From positions 14,615 to 78,614 of the forward strand of contig DATAID010000084.1 of the NCBI GenBank assembly GCA_036262835.1: 64,000 bases of DNA. The letters are read 5' to 3'. Below are positions 16,273 to 26,620 of this stretch, piece after piece. Source of the stretch: RBG-16-66-20 sp036262835 (GTDB lineage: Bacteria; Pseudomonadota; Gammaproteobacteria; Burkholderiales; SG8-39). Numbering within the stretch: position 1 is the stretch's first letter; every line of letters begins with the position of its first letter. Both the position numbers and the translations under genes were made by a program. A model generated the notes under the pieces. It was not told the origin of the DNA. It searched no databases and worked only from the letters and a program-made list of their open reading frames with translations.

Positions 16273-16941
16273 ATGGACATAAACCAATTCGTACAAACCG
16301 TAGCCATCTATGCGCTCCCGGTTCTCTTCGCAATAACCCTTCACGAAGCGGCTCACGGCTACGTCGCCCGGCACTACGGCGACATGACCGCGTACGCGCA
16401 GGGACGCATCAGCCTCAACCCCGCGCGCCATATCGATCTCATGGGCACCCTCGTGATTCCGCTCGTGATGCTTGCCGTTTCCGGGGGAAAGGCCGCTTTC
16501 GGGTGGGCCAAGCCCGTGCCGGTCAACTATTCCGCGCTGCGCTCGCCTCGACGTCACATGATGTGGGTGGCGGCGGCCGGGCCGGCATCGAACCTGGCCA
16601 TGGCGATCGGCTGGGCAGCGTTCCTGAAGCTCGCTCTCCTGCTGCCGGCGCACACCTTCAGCACCCCGATGGTGGCGATGGGCAAAGCGGGAATCAGCGT
16701 GAATCTGGTTTTCATGTTCCTCAACCTCCTGCCGATCCTGCCTCTGGATGGCGGGCGCATCGTGGCGAGCCTGCTGCCGCAGCGGGCGGCGGGGCAGTAT
16801 GCAAAGCTCGAGCCGCTGGGGTTGCCGGTTCTCCTGGCGCTCTTTCTCCTGCCCATTTCGGGTGGACGGACCGCCCTTGATTTCGTACTGGCTCCGCTGG
16901 TCGGGACTTCGAGCGCGATGATCCGGTCGCTGGTGTATTGA
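16273..16941 (+). CDS. Site-2 protease (M50) family membrane protein
   Basis: 222 residues, mostly hydrophobic with about five to six membrane segments. The zinc site HEAAH is at 24-28 inside the first helix, and the second motif NLLPILPLDGGR near 155-166 brings the metal-binding aspartate. This is the compact rhomboid-sized class without PDZ domain, distinct from RseP found later in the window. Members cut within membrane segments; the substrate of this class is unknown. One base separates its stop from the trpS GTG, a neighbour relationship common in Betaproteobacteria. Confidence 0.88.
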   Translation: MDINQFVQTVAIYALPVLFAITLHEAAHGYVARHYGDMTAYAQGRISLNPARHIDLMGTLVIPLVMLAVSGGKAAFGWAKPVPVNYSALRSPRRHMMWVAAAGPASNLAMAIGWAAFLKLALLLPAHTFSTPMVAMGKAGISVNLVFMFLNLLPILPLDGGRIVASLLPQRAAGQYAKLEPLGLPVLLALFLLPISGGRTALDFVLAPLVGTSSAMIRSLVY

Positions 16942-16942
16942 C

Positions 16943-18145
16943 GTGTTCGAAACCCGGGTCCTCTCCGGCATGCGTCCCACGGGGGCGCTCCATCTGGGTC
17001 ACTATCACGGCGTCCTGAAGAACTGGGTCCGGCTGCAGGCCGAGTACCCGTGCCTTTTCTTCGTCGCCGACTGGCACGCGCTCACCACCGATTACGAAAA
17101 GCCCGGCGCGCTGCAGGAAATCGGCACCGACATGGTGATCGACTGGCTCGCCGCGGGCGTAGACCCGAACCAGGCGACGCTCTTCGTGCAGTCGCTCGTG
17201 CCCGAGCACGCGGAATTCCACCTGCTCCTTTCCATGATGACGCCGGTGGGCTGGCTCGAGCGCGTGCCGACCTACAAGGACCAGCAGGAAAAGCTCGCCA
17301 ACAAGGACCTCTCGACCTACGGCTTTCTCGGCTACCCGCTGCTCCAGGCGGCCGACATCCTCATCTACCGCTCCAAATACGTGCCGGTGGGCGAAGACCA
17401 GGCGCCGCATATCGAGTTCTCGCGGGAGCTCGCGCGCCGCTTCAATCACCTCTATGGCCGCGAGCCCGGCTACGAGGACAGGGCCAAGGCGGCGGTGAAG
17501 AAGATGGGCGCCAAGAAGGCGCGCCTCTTCAACGATCTGCGAACGAAGTTTCTGGAGAGCGGCGATGGCGAGGCGATGAAGCGCGCCCAGGCGCTCCTCG
17601 ATGCGCAGCAGAACCTGCCGCGCGGGGAGCGCGAGCTGCTCTATGGCTGGCTCGAAGGCGGCGGCCGCAAGATCCTGGTCGAGCCGGAGGTGCTGCTGAC
17701 GGAGGCCTCGAAGCTCACCGGGCTCGACGGCCAGAAAATGTCCAAGTCCTACAACAACACGATCTCGCTGCGCGACGAGCCCGAGGCCATCACGAAGAAG
17801 ATCAAGACCATGCCGACCGACCCGGCGCGCGTGAAGCGCAGCGACCCCGGAACGCCGGAGAAATGCCCGGTGTGGGGCCTGCATCTCGTCTATTCGGACG
17901 AGGAGCGCAGGAAGTGGGTGCAAAAGGGCTGCACCACGGCCGGCATCGGCTGCCTCGAGTGCAAGCAGCCGGTGATCGACGCCGTGATCGCGGAGTTGAA
18001 GCCCATGCGCGAGCGGGCGCAGACCTATCTCGACGACCCCACGCTCGTAAAGAACATCCTTGCCGACGGCAACGAGAAGGCCCGCAGGCTGGCCGTCGAA
18101 ACCATGAGAGAGGTGCGCGAAGCGATGGGACTGACCTATCTATGA
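16943..18145 (+). CDS. trpS: Tryptophan--tRNA ligase with a Cys cluster
   Basis: 400 residues, about 65 longer than E. coli TrpRS. Class I motifs are LHLGHYHG (HIGH-like) and QKMSKSYNN (KMSKS). The extra length carries Cys308, 330, 337 and 340 (KCPVWG, KGCTTAGIGCLECK), spacing C-x21-C-x6-C-x2-C, close to the C-x22-C-x6-C-x2-C pattern I recall for the [4Fe-4S] TrpRS of Thermotoga. The start is GTG directly after the M50 gene, and the stop overlaps the scpA ATG (ATGA). It charges tRNA-Trp in the cytoplasm. Confidence 0.96.
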   Translation: MFETRVLSGMRPTGALHLGHYHGVLKNWVRLQAEYPCLFFVADWHALTTDYEKPGALQEIGTDMVIDWLAAGVDPNQATLFVQSLVPEHAEFHLLLSMMTPVGWLERVPTYKDQQEKLANKDLSTYGFLGYPLLQAADILIYRSKYVPVGEDQAPHIEFSRELARRFNHLYGREPGYEDRAKAAVKKMGAKKARLFNDLRTKFLESGDGEAMKRAQALLDAQQNLPRGERELLYGWLEGGGRKILVEPEVLLTEASKLTGLDGQKMSKSYNNTISLRDEPEAITKKIKTMPTDPARVKRSDPGTPEKCPVWGLHLVYSDEERRKWVQKGCTTAGIGCLECKQPVIDAVIAELKPMRERAQTYLDDPTLVKNILADGNEKARRLAVETMREVREAMGLTYL

Positions 18146-18939
18146 GCGAGCCCCAGACCGAGCCCCAGCCGATCGCGCGCATCTACGGCGAGCCGGTCAT
18201 CGAGATCCCGGCCGATCTCTACATTCCCCCCGATGCGCTGGAGGTGATGCTGGAGGCCTTCCAGGGGCCGCTCGACCTGCTGCTCTATCTCATCCGCAAG
18301 CAGAACCTCGACATCCTCGACATTCCGATGGCGCCGCTCACGCGCCAGTACCTGGAATACATCGAGATCATGCGCAACAAGAACTTCGAGCTCGCGGCCG
18401 AATACCTGGTCATGGCCGCGATGCTGATGGAGATCAAGTCGCGCATGCTGCTGCCCAAGCCGACGCTGACCGAGGAGGAGGAAGATCCGCGTGCCGAGCT
18501 GGTGCGGCGCCTCCTCGAATACGAGCAGATGAAGGCTGCGGCGCAGAAGCTCGACGAGCTGCCCCGCGCCGGGCGCGACGTACTCTCGATCTCGGTCTTC
18601 ATCGAGCGCACGGTCGAGGAGCGGCTGCCCGAGGTGCGGCCCGCCGATCTCGCCGAGGCCTGGCGCACGCTCCTTTACCGGGCGCGGCTTTCGGCCCACC
18701 ACCACATTTCGCGCGAGGAGCTGTCGGTGCGCGAGCACATGAGCCAGATCCTGCGGCGCCTGCGCGAGCACCGCGTGCTGGAGTTCACCGAGCTCTTCGA
18801 TCCCGCGCGCGGCGTCGCCGTGCTCGTGGTCACGCTGCTTGCGCTGCTCGAGCTCGCGCGCGAGACGCTCATCGACGTCACCCAATCCGAGGGGTTCGCC
18901 CCGATCTACGTGAGGATCGCCCATGCCGAGCCAAACTGA
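18142..18939 (+). CDS. scpA: Segregation and condensation protein A
   Basis: 265 residues. The kleisin features are present: FQGPLDLLLYLIRKQNLDILDI near 42-63 as the N-terminal SMC-contacting helix region, YLVMAAMLMEIKSRMLLP near 92-109, and a C-terminal winged helix that includes VLVVTLLALLELARE. ScpA bridges the two heads of the SMC dimer with ScpB; smc itself is in this window at 36068. The ATG overlaps the trpS stop. An unusually long polar N-terminus (SEPQTEPQPIARIYGE) precedes the conserved part. Its end overlaps the scpB start by 17 bases. Confidence 0.95.
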   Translation: MSEPQTEPQPIARIYGEPVIEIPADLYIPPDALEVMLEAFQGPLDLLLYLIRKQNLDILDIPMAPLTRQYLEYIEIMRNKNFELAAEYLVMAAMLMEIKSRMLLPKPTLTEEEEDPRAELVRRLLEYEQMKAAAQKLDELPRAGRDVLSISVFIERTVEERLPEVRPADLAEAWRTLLYRARLSAHHHISREELSVREHMSQILRRLREHRVLEFTELFDPARGVAVLVVTLLALLELARETLIDVTQSEGFAPIYVRIAHAEPN

Positions 18940-19588
18940 AGTCAAGCGCATTCTCGAAGCGGCCCTGCTCTCATCGCAGGAGCCGCTCTCGCTCGCCGAC
19001 ATGAAGCGGATCTTCGAAGGCCAGGTCGAGCCGGGCCCGCTGAAGGAAGCGCTGGAAGAGCTGGGCAAGGACTGGGAGGGGAAGGCCGTCGGCCTCGTGC
19101 AGGTCGCGAGCGGCTGGCGCTTCCAGACCCGGCCGGATTTCCTGCCCTTCATCGAAAAACTCGACCCCGAGGCCTCGCCGCGCTATTCGCGCGCCGTGAT
19201 GGAGACGCTCGCGATCATTGCGTACCGCCAGCCGGTCACCCGCGGCGACATCGAAAACATCCGCGGCGTCGCCGTATCGGCGCAGATCATCCAGGCGCTG
19301 GAGAATCGCGGCTGGGTCGATATCGTCGGCCATCGCGAGACCCCCGGACGGCCGGAGCTGCTCGCGACCACCAGGCGCTTCCTCGACGACCTCGGCCTGC
19401 GCTCCCTCGAAGATCTGCCGCCGCTCGAGGAGATCGCGAGGACCGTCGAGTTGCCGCAGGCGCCCGCCGGGCATCCCGGGGCGACGACCCAGCCGGCCGC
19501 CAATGAGCCGAACGCGGAGCCCAACGGGGACTCGCATGCCGAGCCGAGCGTCGAGCCCGACGCGCCAGCCGCCGAAGCCGCCAGCTAG
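18923..19588 (+). CDS. scpB: Segregation and condensation protein B
   Basis: 221 residues. Two winged-helix domains are recognisable: VKRILEAALLSSQEPLSLADMKRIF at the start and, in the second, VMETLAIIAYRQPVTRGDIENIRGV near 92-116 with RPELLATTRRFLDDLGL. The last 45 residues are a low-complexity Pro/Glu/Ala tail. It partners ScpA in the condensin complex that compacts and segregates chromosomes. The ATG lies inside the 3' end of scpA, and the tail-coding region overlaps the proposed rluB start. Confidence 0.95.
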   Translation: MPSQTEVKRILEAALLSSQEPLSLADMKRIFEGQVEPGPLKEALEELGKDWEGKAVGLVQVASGWRFQTRPDFLPFIEKLDPEASPRYSRAVMETLAIIAYRQPVTRGDIENIRGVAVSAQIIQALENRGWVDIVGHRETPGRPELLATTRRFLDDLGLRSLEDLPPLEEIARTVELPQAPAGHPGATTQPAANEPNAEPNGDSHAEPSVEPDAPAAEAAS

Positions 19589-20327
19589 CCCGCAGGGCGA
19601 GCGCGTTCAAAAACTGCTCGCCGCGGCGGGCTTCGGCTCGCGCCGCGAGATCGAACGCTGGGTTGAAGCGGGGCGGATTCGCATCGGGGATCGGATCGCG
19701 AAGCTCGGGGACCGGGCGGCGCCGGATGATCCGCTTTTTCTCGATGGGAAGCTTCTAGAGCTAAAGAAGAAAGCGAAAACCCGGGTGCTCGCCTACCACA
19801 AGCCCATCGGCGAAGTGGTCACGAGAAGCGACCCCGGAGGCCGTCCCACGGTGTTCGACCGTCTTCCGGCGATCGAGGGCGAGCGCTGGATCAACGTCGG
19901 GCGGCTCGACCTGAACTCCTCGGGGCTGCTTCTGTTCACCAACGACGGCGAGCTCGCCAACCGCTTGATGCATCCGAGGCAGCAAATAGAGCGGGAGTAC
20001 GAGGTGCGGGTGCAAGGCGGCCTGGACGAGACAAGGAGGAGCGCGCTCCTGAAGGGCGTGACTCTCGAGGACGGTCCCGCGAGGTTCAAGACCCTCGAGG
20101 ACATGCAACGCGGGGAGGGGACCAATCGCTGGTACCGCGTGGTCCTCGCCGAGGGGCGCAATCGGGAAGTCCGCCGCATGGTCGAAGCCGTCGGTGCGCG
20201 GGTCAGCCGCTTGATCCGGGTGCGCTTCGGCCCCATCTGTCTGCCGAAGACGCTCGCAGCCGGGAGCCATGCGGAGCTGGGCGGCGAGCCTCTCGCGAAG
20301 ATTGTGAAAGAAGCGAAAAGCGGTTAA
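19536..20327 (+). CDS. rluB: 23S rRNA pseudouridine synthase RluB-like
   Basis: About 263 residues from ATG 19536. An S4 RNA-binding domain (VQKLLAAAGFGSRREIERWVEAGRI) precedes the RsuA/RluB-type catalytic domain with GRLDLNSSGLLLFTNDGEL, whose Asp is the catalytic residue, and GRNREVRRMVEAVG. RluB makes the pseudouridine at 2605 of 23S rRNA; RluF or RsuA are the alternatives, but position next to scpB favours RluB. The start is uncertain: the chosen ATG overlaps scpB by 53 bases and gives a Pro/Ser-rich lead-in before the S4 domain. Confidence 0.88.
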   Translation: MPSRASSPTRQPPKPPASPQGERVQKLLAAAGFGSRREIERWVEAGRIRIGDRIAKLGDRAAPDDPLFLDGKLLELKKKAKTRVLAYHKPIGEVVTRSDPGGRPTVFDRLPAIEGERWINVGRLDLNSSGLLLFTNDGELANRLMHPRQQIEREYEVRVQGGLDETRRSALLKGVTLEDGPARFKTLEDMQRGEGTNRWYRVVLAEGRNREVRRMVEAVGARVSRLIRVRFGPICLPKTLAAGSHAELGGEPLAKIVKEAKSG

Positions 20328-20350
20328 ACTTCAGGGGTTTCGTGCAGCAT

Positions 20351-20366
20351 GGGAGCCGCGGCTCCC
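20351..20366 (+). other. Perfect 16-base hairpin upstream of the terminator
   Basis: GGGAGCCG followed immediately by CGGCTCCC is a perfect palindrome 7 bases before the T-tailed hairpin of the rluB-rimP gap. As RNA it would need a small loop opened from the centre. It could strengthen termination or compete with it in the rimP leader. Confidence 0.4.
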
Positions 20367-20373
20367 GGGAAAG

Positions 20374-20394
20374 ATGGGCTTCGGCCCATTTTTT
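20374..20394 (+). terminator. Rho-independent terminator between rluB and rimP
   Basis: ATGGGC-TTCG-GCCCAT forms a 6-bp stem with a stable TTCG tetraloop and runs into six T residues. It lies 35 bases before the rimP ATG, so it may end rluB transcription or act as an attenuator in the leader of the rimP-nusA-infB operon. Confidence 0.8.
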
Positions 20395-20429
20395 GTTTGT
20401 GCGGTCGCGCAGTTTTGCTGGGTGCAAGC

Positions 20430-20861
20430 ATGGCGATAGCGGCGGTGGTCGAAACGACCCTGGCAGGCATGGGGTTCGAGCTGGTGGATGCCCAGGTATC
20501 CAACCACGGACGGTTGCTGCGCATCTTCATCGACCGGCCCGGAGGCATCACCGTGGACCACTGCGCGGACGTAAGCCGGCAGTTGTCCCATGTGCTGGCG
20601 GTCGAGGGCATCGACTACGACCGGCTGGAAGTGTCCTCGCCGGGCCTCGACCGGCCGTTGCGGAAGCTCGCGGATTTCGAGCGCTTCACCGGCCAGAAGG
20701 CGGAAGTGCGGATGCGGGTCGCGGACCAGACCGGCCGGCGCAAATACGCGGGCGCGATCCTGGGCGCCGCGCAGGGCAAGGTCAGGCTGCAGGTGGAAGA
20801 CCGCGAGGTGGAGCTGGACCTTGGCGGAATGGACCGGGCGAAGCTGATACCGGAATTGTGA
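20430..20861 (+). CDS. rimP: Ribosome maturation factor RimP
   Basis: 143 residues. ETTLAGMGFELVDAQV, LRIFIDRPGGITVDHCADVSRQL and YDRLEVSSPGLDRPL are the diagnostic RimP lines, with the C-terminal SH3-like domain after LADFERFTG. RimP assists 30S assembly. The ATG at 20430 is chosen; longer in-frame starts upstream would read through the terminator hairpin. It is the first gene of the rimP-nusA-infB-rbfA-truB operon, 7 bases before nusA. Confidence 0.96.
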   Translation: MAIAAVVETTLAGMGFELVDAQVSNHGRLLRIFIDRPGGITVDHCADVSRQLSHVLAVEGIDYDRLEVSSPGLDRPLRKLADFERFTGQKAEVRMRVADQTGRRKYAGAILGAAQGKVRLQVEDREVELDLGGMDRAKLIPEL

Positions 20862-20868
20862 GGAATAC

Positions 20869-22443
20869 GTGGCAACGACGACGACGACGAATTCGACGAC
20901 TCAGGCGGGAACCGGGAACCGGGAGCTGGTGATGCTGGCCGACGTGCTGGCGCGGGAAAAAAACGTCCCGCGCGACATCGTGTTCGGCGCGCTGGAGCTC
21001 GCGCTCGCCTCGGCGACCAAGAAGAAGTACAGCGAGGACATCGATGTGCGGGTGTCGATGGACAAGAACACCGGCGCCTACGAGACCTTCCGCCGCTGGC
21101 GCGTGGTCGTGGACGACGAGCCGGACTACAACACGGCGCAGATGTACTGCCTCGAGGAGGCGCAGGACCGCAAGCCCGACGCCAAGATCGGCGACTACCT
21201 CGAGGAGCCGCTGCCGAACGTGGAATTCGGCCGCATCGGCGCGCAGACCGCCAAGCAGGTGATCCTGCAGAGGATCCGCGACGCCGAGCGCGAGCAGATC
21301 CTGAACGATTTCCTCTCGCGCGGCGACGAGCTGGTCACCGGCACCGTCAAGCGCATGGAGCGCGGCAACGCGATCGTGGAGTCGGGGCGCCTCGAAGCGC
21401 TGCTGCCCCGCGAGCAGATGATCCCCAAGGAAAACCTGCGCGTGGGCGATCGCGTGCGCGCCTGGGTGATGAAGATCGACCGCGGCGCGCGCGGTCCGCA
21501 GCTGATCCTTTCGCGCACGGCGCCGCAGTTCATCATGAAGCTCTTCGAGCTGGAGGTGCCCGAGATCGAGGAGAAGCTGCTCGAGATCAAGTCGGCGGCG
21601 CGCGATCCGGGCATCCGTGCCAAGATCGCGGTGCACACGACCGACCGCCGCATCGACCCGATCGGCACCTGCGTGGGCATGCGCGGCTCGCGCGTGCAGG
21701 CGGTGACGCAGGAGCTCGCCGGCGAGCGAGTCGACATCGTGCTCTGGTCGGCCGATCCGGCGACCTTCGTGATCGGCGCGCTCGCGCCGGCCGAGGTGAG
21801 CTCGATCCTCGTCGACGAGGAAAAGCACGCGATGGACGTGGTGGTGGACGAGGAGAACCTCGCGATCGCCATCGGCCGCAGCGGCCAGAACGTCCGGCTC
21901 GCCTCCGAGCTGACCGGCTGGACCATCAACCTCATGACCGAGGAAGAGTCGACCAAGAAGCAGGCCGAGGAGTCGACCCGCACCAAGACGCTGTTCATGG
22001 AGCGGCTCGACGTCGACGAGGAGGTGGCCGACATCCTCATCCACGAAGGCTTCTCCACGCTCGAGGAAGTCGCCTACGTGCCGATCAACGAGATGATGGA
22101 GATCGACGCGTTCGACGAGAATACGGTGAACGAGCTGCGCAGCCGCGCGCGCAATGCGCTGCTGGTGCAGGCGATCGCGAGCGAGGAGAGCCTGGAGGGC
22201 GTCGATCCCAAGCTCCTGCAGCTCGAAGGCGTGGACCAGTCGCTGGCGGCCAAGCTCGCCAAGGGCGGGATCAAGACGCGCGACGACCTGGCCGACCTCG
22301 CCGTGGACGAGCTCTCGGCGCTGACGGGCCTCGAGGAAGACCCGGCGAAGAAGCTGATCATGGCCGCCCGCGCGCACTGGTTTGAAGGGGAAGCCCAGGG
22401 CTCGGCCCAGGCCGTCGCGCCCGCGGCGAAGGGAGCTGCCTAA
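20869..22443 (+). CDS. nusA: Transcription termination/antitermination protein NusA
   Basis: 524 residues. The N-terminal polymerase-binding domain (LADVLAREKNV), S1 (GTVKRMERGNAIVE), two KH domains (IDPIGTCVGMRGSRVQAV and IAIGRSGQNVRLASELTGW) and two C-terminal acidic repeats are all there. The GTG start has GAGGAA 4 bases upstream and adds an unusual 17-residue Thr/Ser/Gly-rich leader (MATTTTTNSTTQ) encoded by ACG repeats before the normal NRELVMLADVL beginning. NusA controls pausing and termination and, in E. coli, its own operon. Confidence 0.97.
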   Translation: MATTTTTNSTTQAGTGNRELVMLADVLAREKNVPRDIVFGALELALASATKKKYSEDIDVRVSMDKNTGAYETFRRWRVVVDDEPDYNTAQMYCLEEAQDRKPDAKIGDYLEEPLPNVEFGRIGAQTAKQVILQRIRDAEREQILNDFLSRGDELVTGTVKRMERGNAIVESGRLEALLPREQMIPKENLRVGDRVRAWVMKIDRGARGPQLILSRTAPQFIMKLFELEVPEIEEKLLEIKSAARDPGIRAKIAVHTTDRRIDPIGTCVGMRGSRVQAVTQELAGERVDIVLWSADPATFVIGALAPAEVSSILVDEEKHAMDVVVDEENLAIAIGRSGQNVRLASELTGWTINLMTEEESTKKQAEESTRTKTLFMERLDVDEEVADILIHEGFSTLEEVAYVPINEMMEIDAFDENTVNELRSRARNALLVQAIASEESLEGVDPKLLQLEGVDQSLAAKLAKGGIKTRDDLADLAVDELSALTGLEEDPAKKLIMAARAHWFEGEAQGSAQAVAPAAKGAA

Positions 22444-24974
<2,531 letters not shown>

Positions 24975-24978
<4 letters not shown>

Positions 24979-25319
24979 GTCGCGGGCGGCCACGCAAGGT
25001 GGCCGACCTGATTCAGCGCGAGCTCTCCGACCTGCTGCGCAGGGAAGTTCGCGATCCGCGCGTCGGCATGGTCACGATCACGGCGGTGGACGTTTCGCCC
25101 GACCTTTCCCACGCCAAAGTCTTCTTCACCCTGCTGGAAGAAAAAGACAGGGAAACGACCACTCAAGGGCTGCAGCGCGCCGCAGGCTACCTGCGCTCGC
25201 AGATCGCGAATCGCATCAAGCTCTATACGACGCCGGAGCTGCGCTTTGTGTACGACGAGTCGATCGAGCGCGGCGACCACCTCTCGCAGCTGATCGACAA
25301 GGCGAATCGCCGGTCGTGA
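24975..25319 (+). CDS. rbfA: 30S ribosome-binding factor A
   Basis: 114 residues from GTG 24975, which overlaps the infB stop. KVADLIQRELSDLLRREVRDPRVGMVTITAVDVSPDLSHAKVFF is the RbfA KH-like fold, and LRFVYDESIERGDHL is the conserved end. RbfA helps mature the 16S rRNA 5' region and is needed in cold. An in-frame start further upstream would lie inside infB and is not credible. Its stop overlaps the truB GTG. Confidence 0.95.
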
Positions 25320-26185
25320 CCCGCCGCAAGCTCGACGGCGTGCTGCTGCTCGACAAGCCCGTGGGCCCCAGCTCGGGCACGGTGCTGCAGGCGGCGAAGA
25401 AGCTGCTCGACGCGAAAAAGGCCGGGCATGCGGGCACGCTCGACCCGCTCGCCTCGGGGCTCCTGCCGCTGCTCTTCGGCGAGGCGACCAAGTTCGCCCA
25501 GTTCGGGCTGGATGCGCCCAAGGAGTATGTGGCGCAAGTCCGCCTCGGAGCGACGACCGAGACGGGCGATGCGGAGGGCAGGGTGCTCGAGGAGCAGCCC
25601 GTCGCCGTCGATGATGCGACCCTCGAGCGCGCGCTGGCCCGCTTTCGCGGCGTGATCGAGCAGGTGCCGCCCATGTATTCGGCGCTCAAGCGCGACGGAC
25701 AGCCGCTTTACGCGCTCGCGCGCGCGGGGCAGACGGTCGAGCGCGCGCCCCGCAAAGTCGAGATTCACGCGCTCGAGCTGCTCGGGCGCCAGGGCGAGAC
25801 GCTGGAGATTCGGGTCGGCTGCAGCAAAGGCACCTACATCCGCCAGCTTGCGGTCGACCTGGGCGCGGCGCTCGGCACCGGCGCCCATCTGGCCGCGCTC
25901 CGGCGCACCGCCGTCGGAAAGCTGAGGATCGAGGACGCGATCACCCTGGAGGCGCTCCGGACTCAGGGGGCCGCCGCCCTGAAATCGATGGATTGCCTGC
26001 TGGAAGACCTGCCGCGGCTCGACCTCGAGTCGCGCGAGGCGAGCCGATTCCTGCAGGGCGCGCCGGTCGCCCTCGAGGGAGGAAAGGAGGGCGATTGGCG
26101 GGTCTACGGCGAGGGAGCCCTGCTGGGCGTGGGCCGCCTGGCCGATGGGCGGCTGCAGCCGCGCAGGTCAGTTGCAAGAGGCTGA
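25316..26185 (+). CDS. truB: tRNA pseudouridine(55) synthase
   Basis: 289 residues. GVLLLDKPVGPSSGTVLQ and AGHAGTLDPLASGLLP place the catalytic aspartate at Asp43; YVAQVRLGATTETGDAEG and the later CSKGTYIRQLAVDLG complete the signature. TruB modifies U55 of elongator tRNAs. The C-terminal PUA-like part follows from about residue 225. The GTG start forms GTGA with the rbfA stop. This closes the tightly overlapped operon; rpsO follows after an 85-base gap with its own promoter. Confidence 0.97.
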   Translation: MTRRKLDGVLLLDKPVGPSSGTVLQAAKKLLDAKKAGHAGTLDPLASGLLPLLFGEATKFAQFGLDAPKEYVAQVRLGATTETGDAEGRVLEEQPVAVDDATLERALARFRGVIEQVPPMYSALKRDGQPLYALARAGQTVERAPRKVEIHALELLGRQGETLEIRVGCSKGTYIRQLAVDLGAALGTGAHLAALRRTAVGKLRIEDAITLEALRTQGAAALKSMDCLLEDLPRLDLESREASRFLQGAPVALEGGKEGDWRVYGEGALLGVGRLADGRLQPRRSVARG

Positions 26186-26202
26186 AAAACCACGGAAAAC
26201 AC

Positions 26203-26232
26203 TTGTTGCGGCAGGGCATTCTCGGATAGAAT
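26203..26232 (+). promoter_or_regulatory. Promoter for rpsO
   Basis: TTGTTG at 26203-26208 is followed by TAGAAT at 26227-26232 after 18 bases, giving a start near 26239 and a leader of about 30 bases that contains GAGAGAGA before the ATG. No terminator is seen between truB and this promoter, so read-through is likely as well. Confidence 0.6.
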
Positions 26233-26270
26233 CCCGCCCTCACACAAAGAGCCAGAGAGAGACTTAAGAC

Positions 26271-26540
26271 ATGAGTTTGCAGGTTGCGCAGAAAGCGCAA
26301 GTCGTAAAGCAGTATCAGCGCGCCGGAAACGACACCGGCTCGCCCGAGGTGCAGATCGCCCTTCTCACCGAGCGCATCAACGGCCTGGCCGAGCACTTCA
26401 AGACCCACGTGAAGGATTTCCACTCGCGGCGCGGGCTGCTCAAGCTCGTGAGCCAGCGTCGCAAGCTCCTCGACTACCTGAAGCGCAAGGACGCGGACAA
26501 GTATCGGTCGATCATCGACCGGCTCGGCCTGCGCAAGTAA
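26271..26540 (+). CDS. rpsO: 30S ribosomal protein S15
   Basis: 89 residues, the standard length. QRAGNDTGSPEVQIALLTERINGL, HFKTHVKDFHSRRGLLKLVSQRRKLLDYL and the RYRSIIDRLGLRK-type end define S15, which binds the 16S central domain early in assembly. It sits before pnp as in most Proteobacteria, where processing between the two genes controls both. Confidence 0.98.
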   Translation: MSLQVAQKAQVVKQYQRAGNDTGSPEVQIALLTERINGLAEHFKTHVKDFHSRRGLLKLVSQRRKLLDYLKRKDADKYRSIIDRLGLRK

Positions 26541-26554
26541 CTCCCCCGAATGCC

Positions 26555-26597
26555 GCGGCAAAGGACCCTCATCGGTGCGATGAGCGCTTTTTGCCGC
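26555..26597 (+). promoter_or_regulatory. Long rpsO-pnp intergenic hairpin (terminator and pnp leader element)
   Basis: An outer 8-bp stem, GCGGCAAA (26555-26562) with TTTGCCGC (26590-26597), encloses an inner stem CTCATCG-GTG-CGATGAG (26568-26584), which is itself followed by GCGC and five T. The inner part can act as a terminator after rpsO; the whole forms a 43-base imperfect hairpin just 23 bases before the pnp start. In E. coli a hairpin in this place is cut by RNase III and used by PNPase for autoregulation; the same is inferred here. Confidence 0.65.
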
Positions 26598-26620
26598 CTG
26601 CCCTCTAAAAGGAACGCCCT

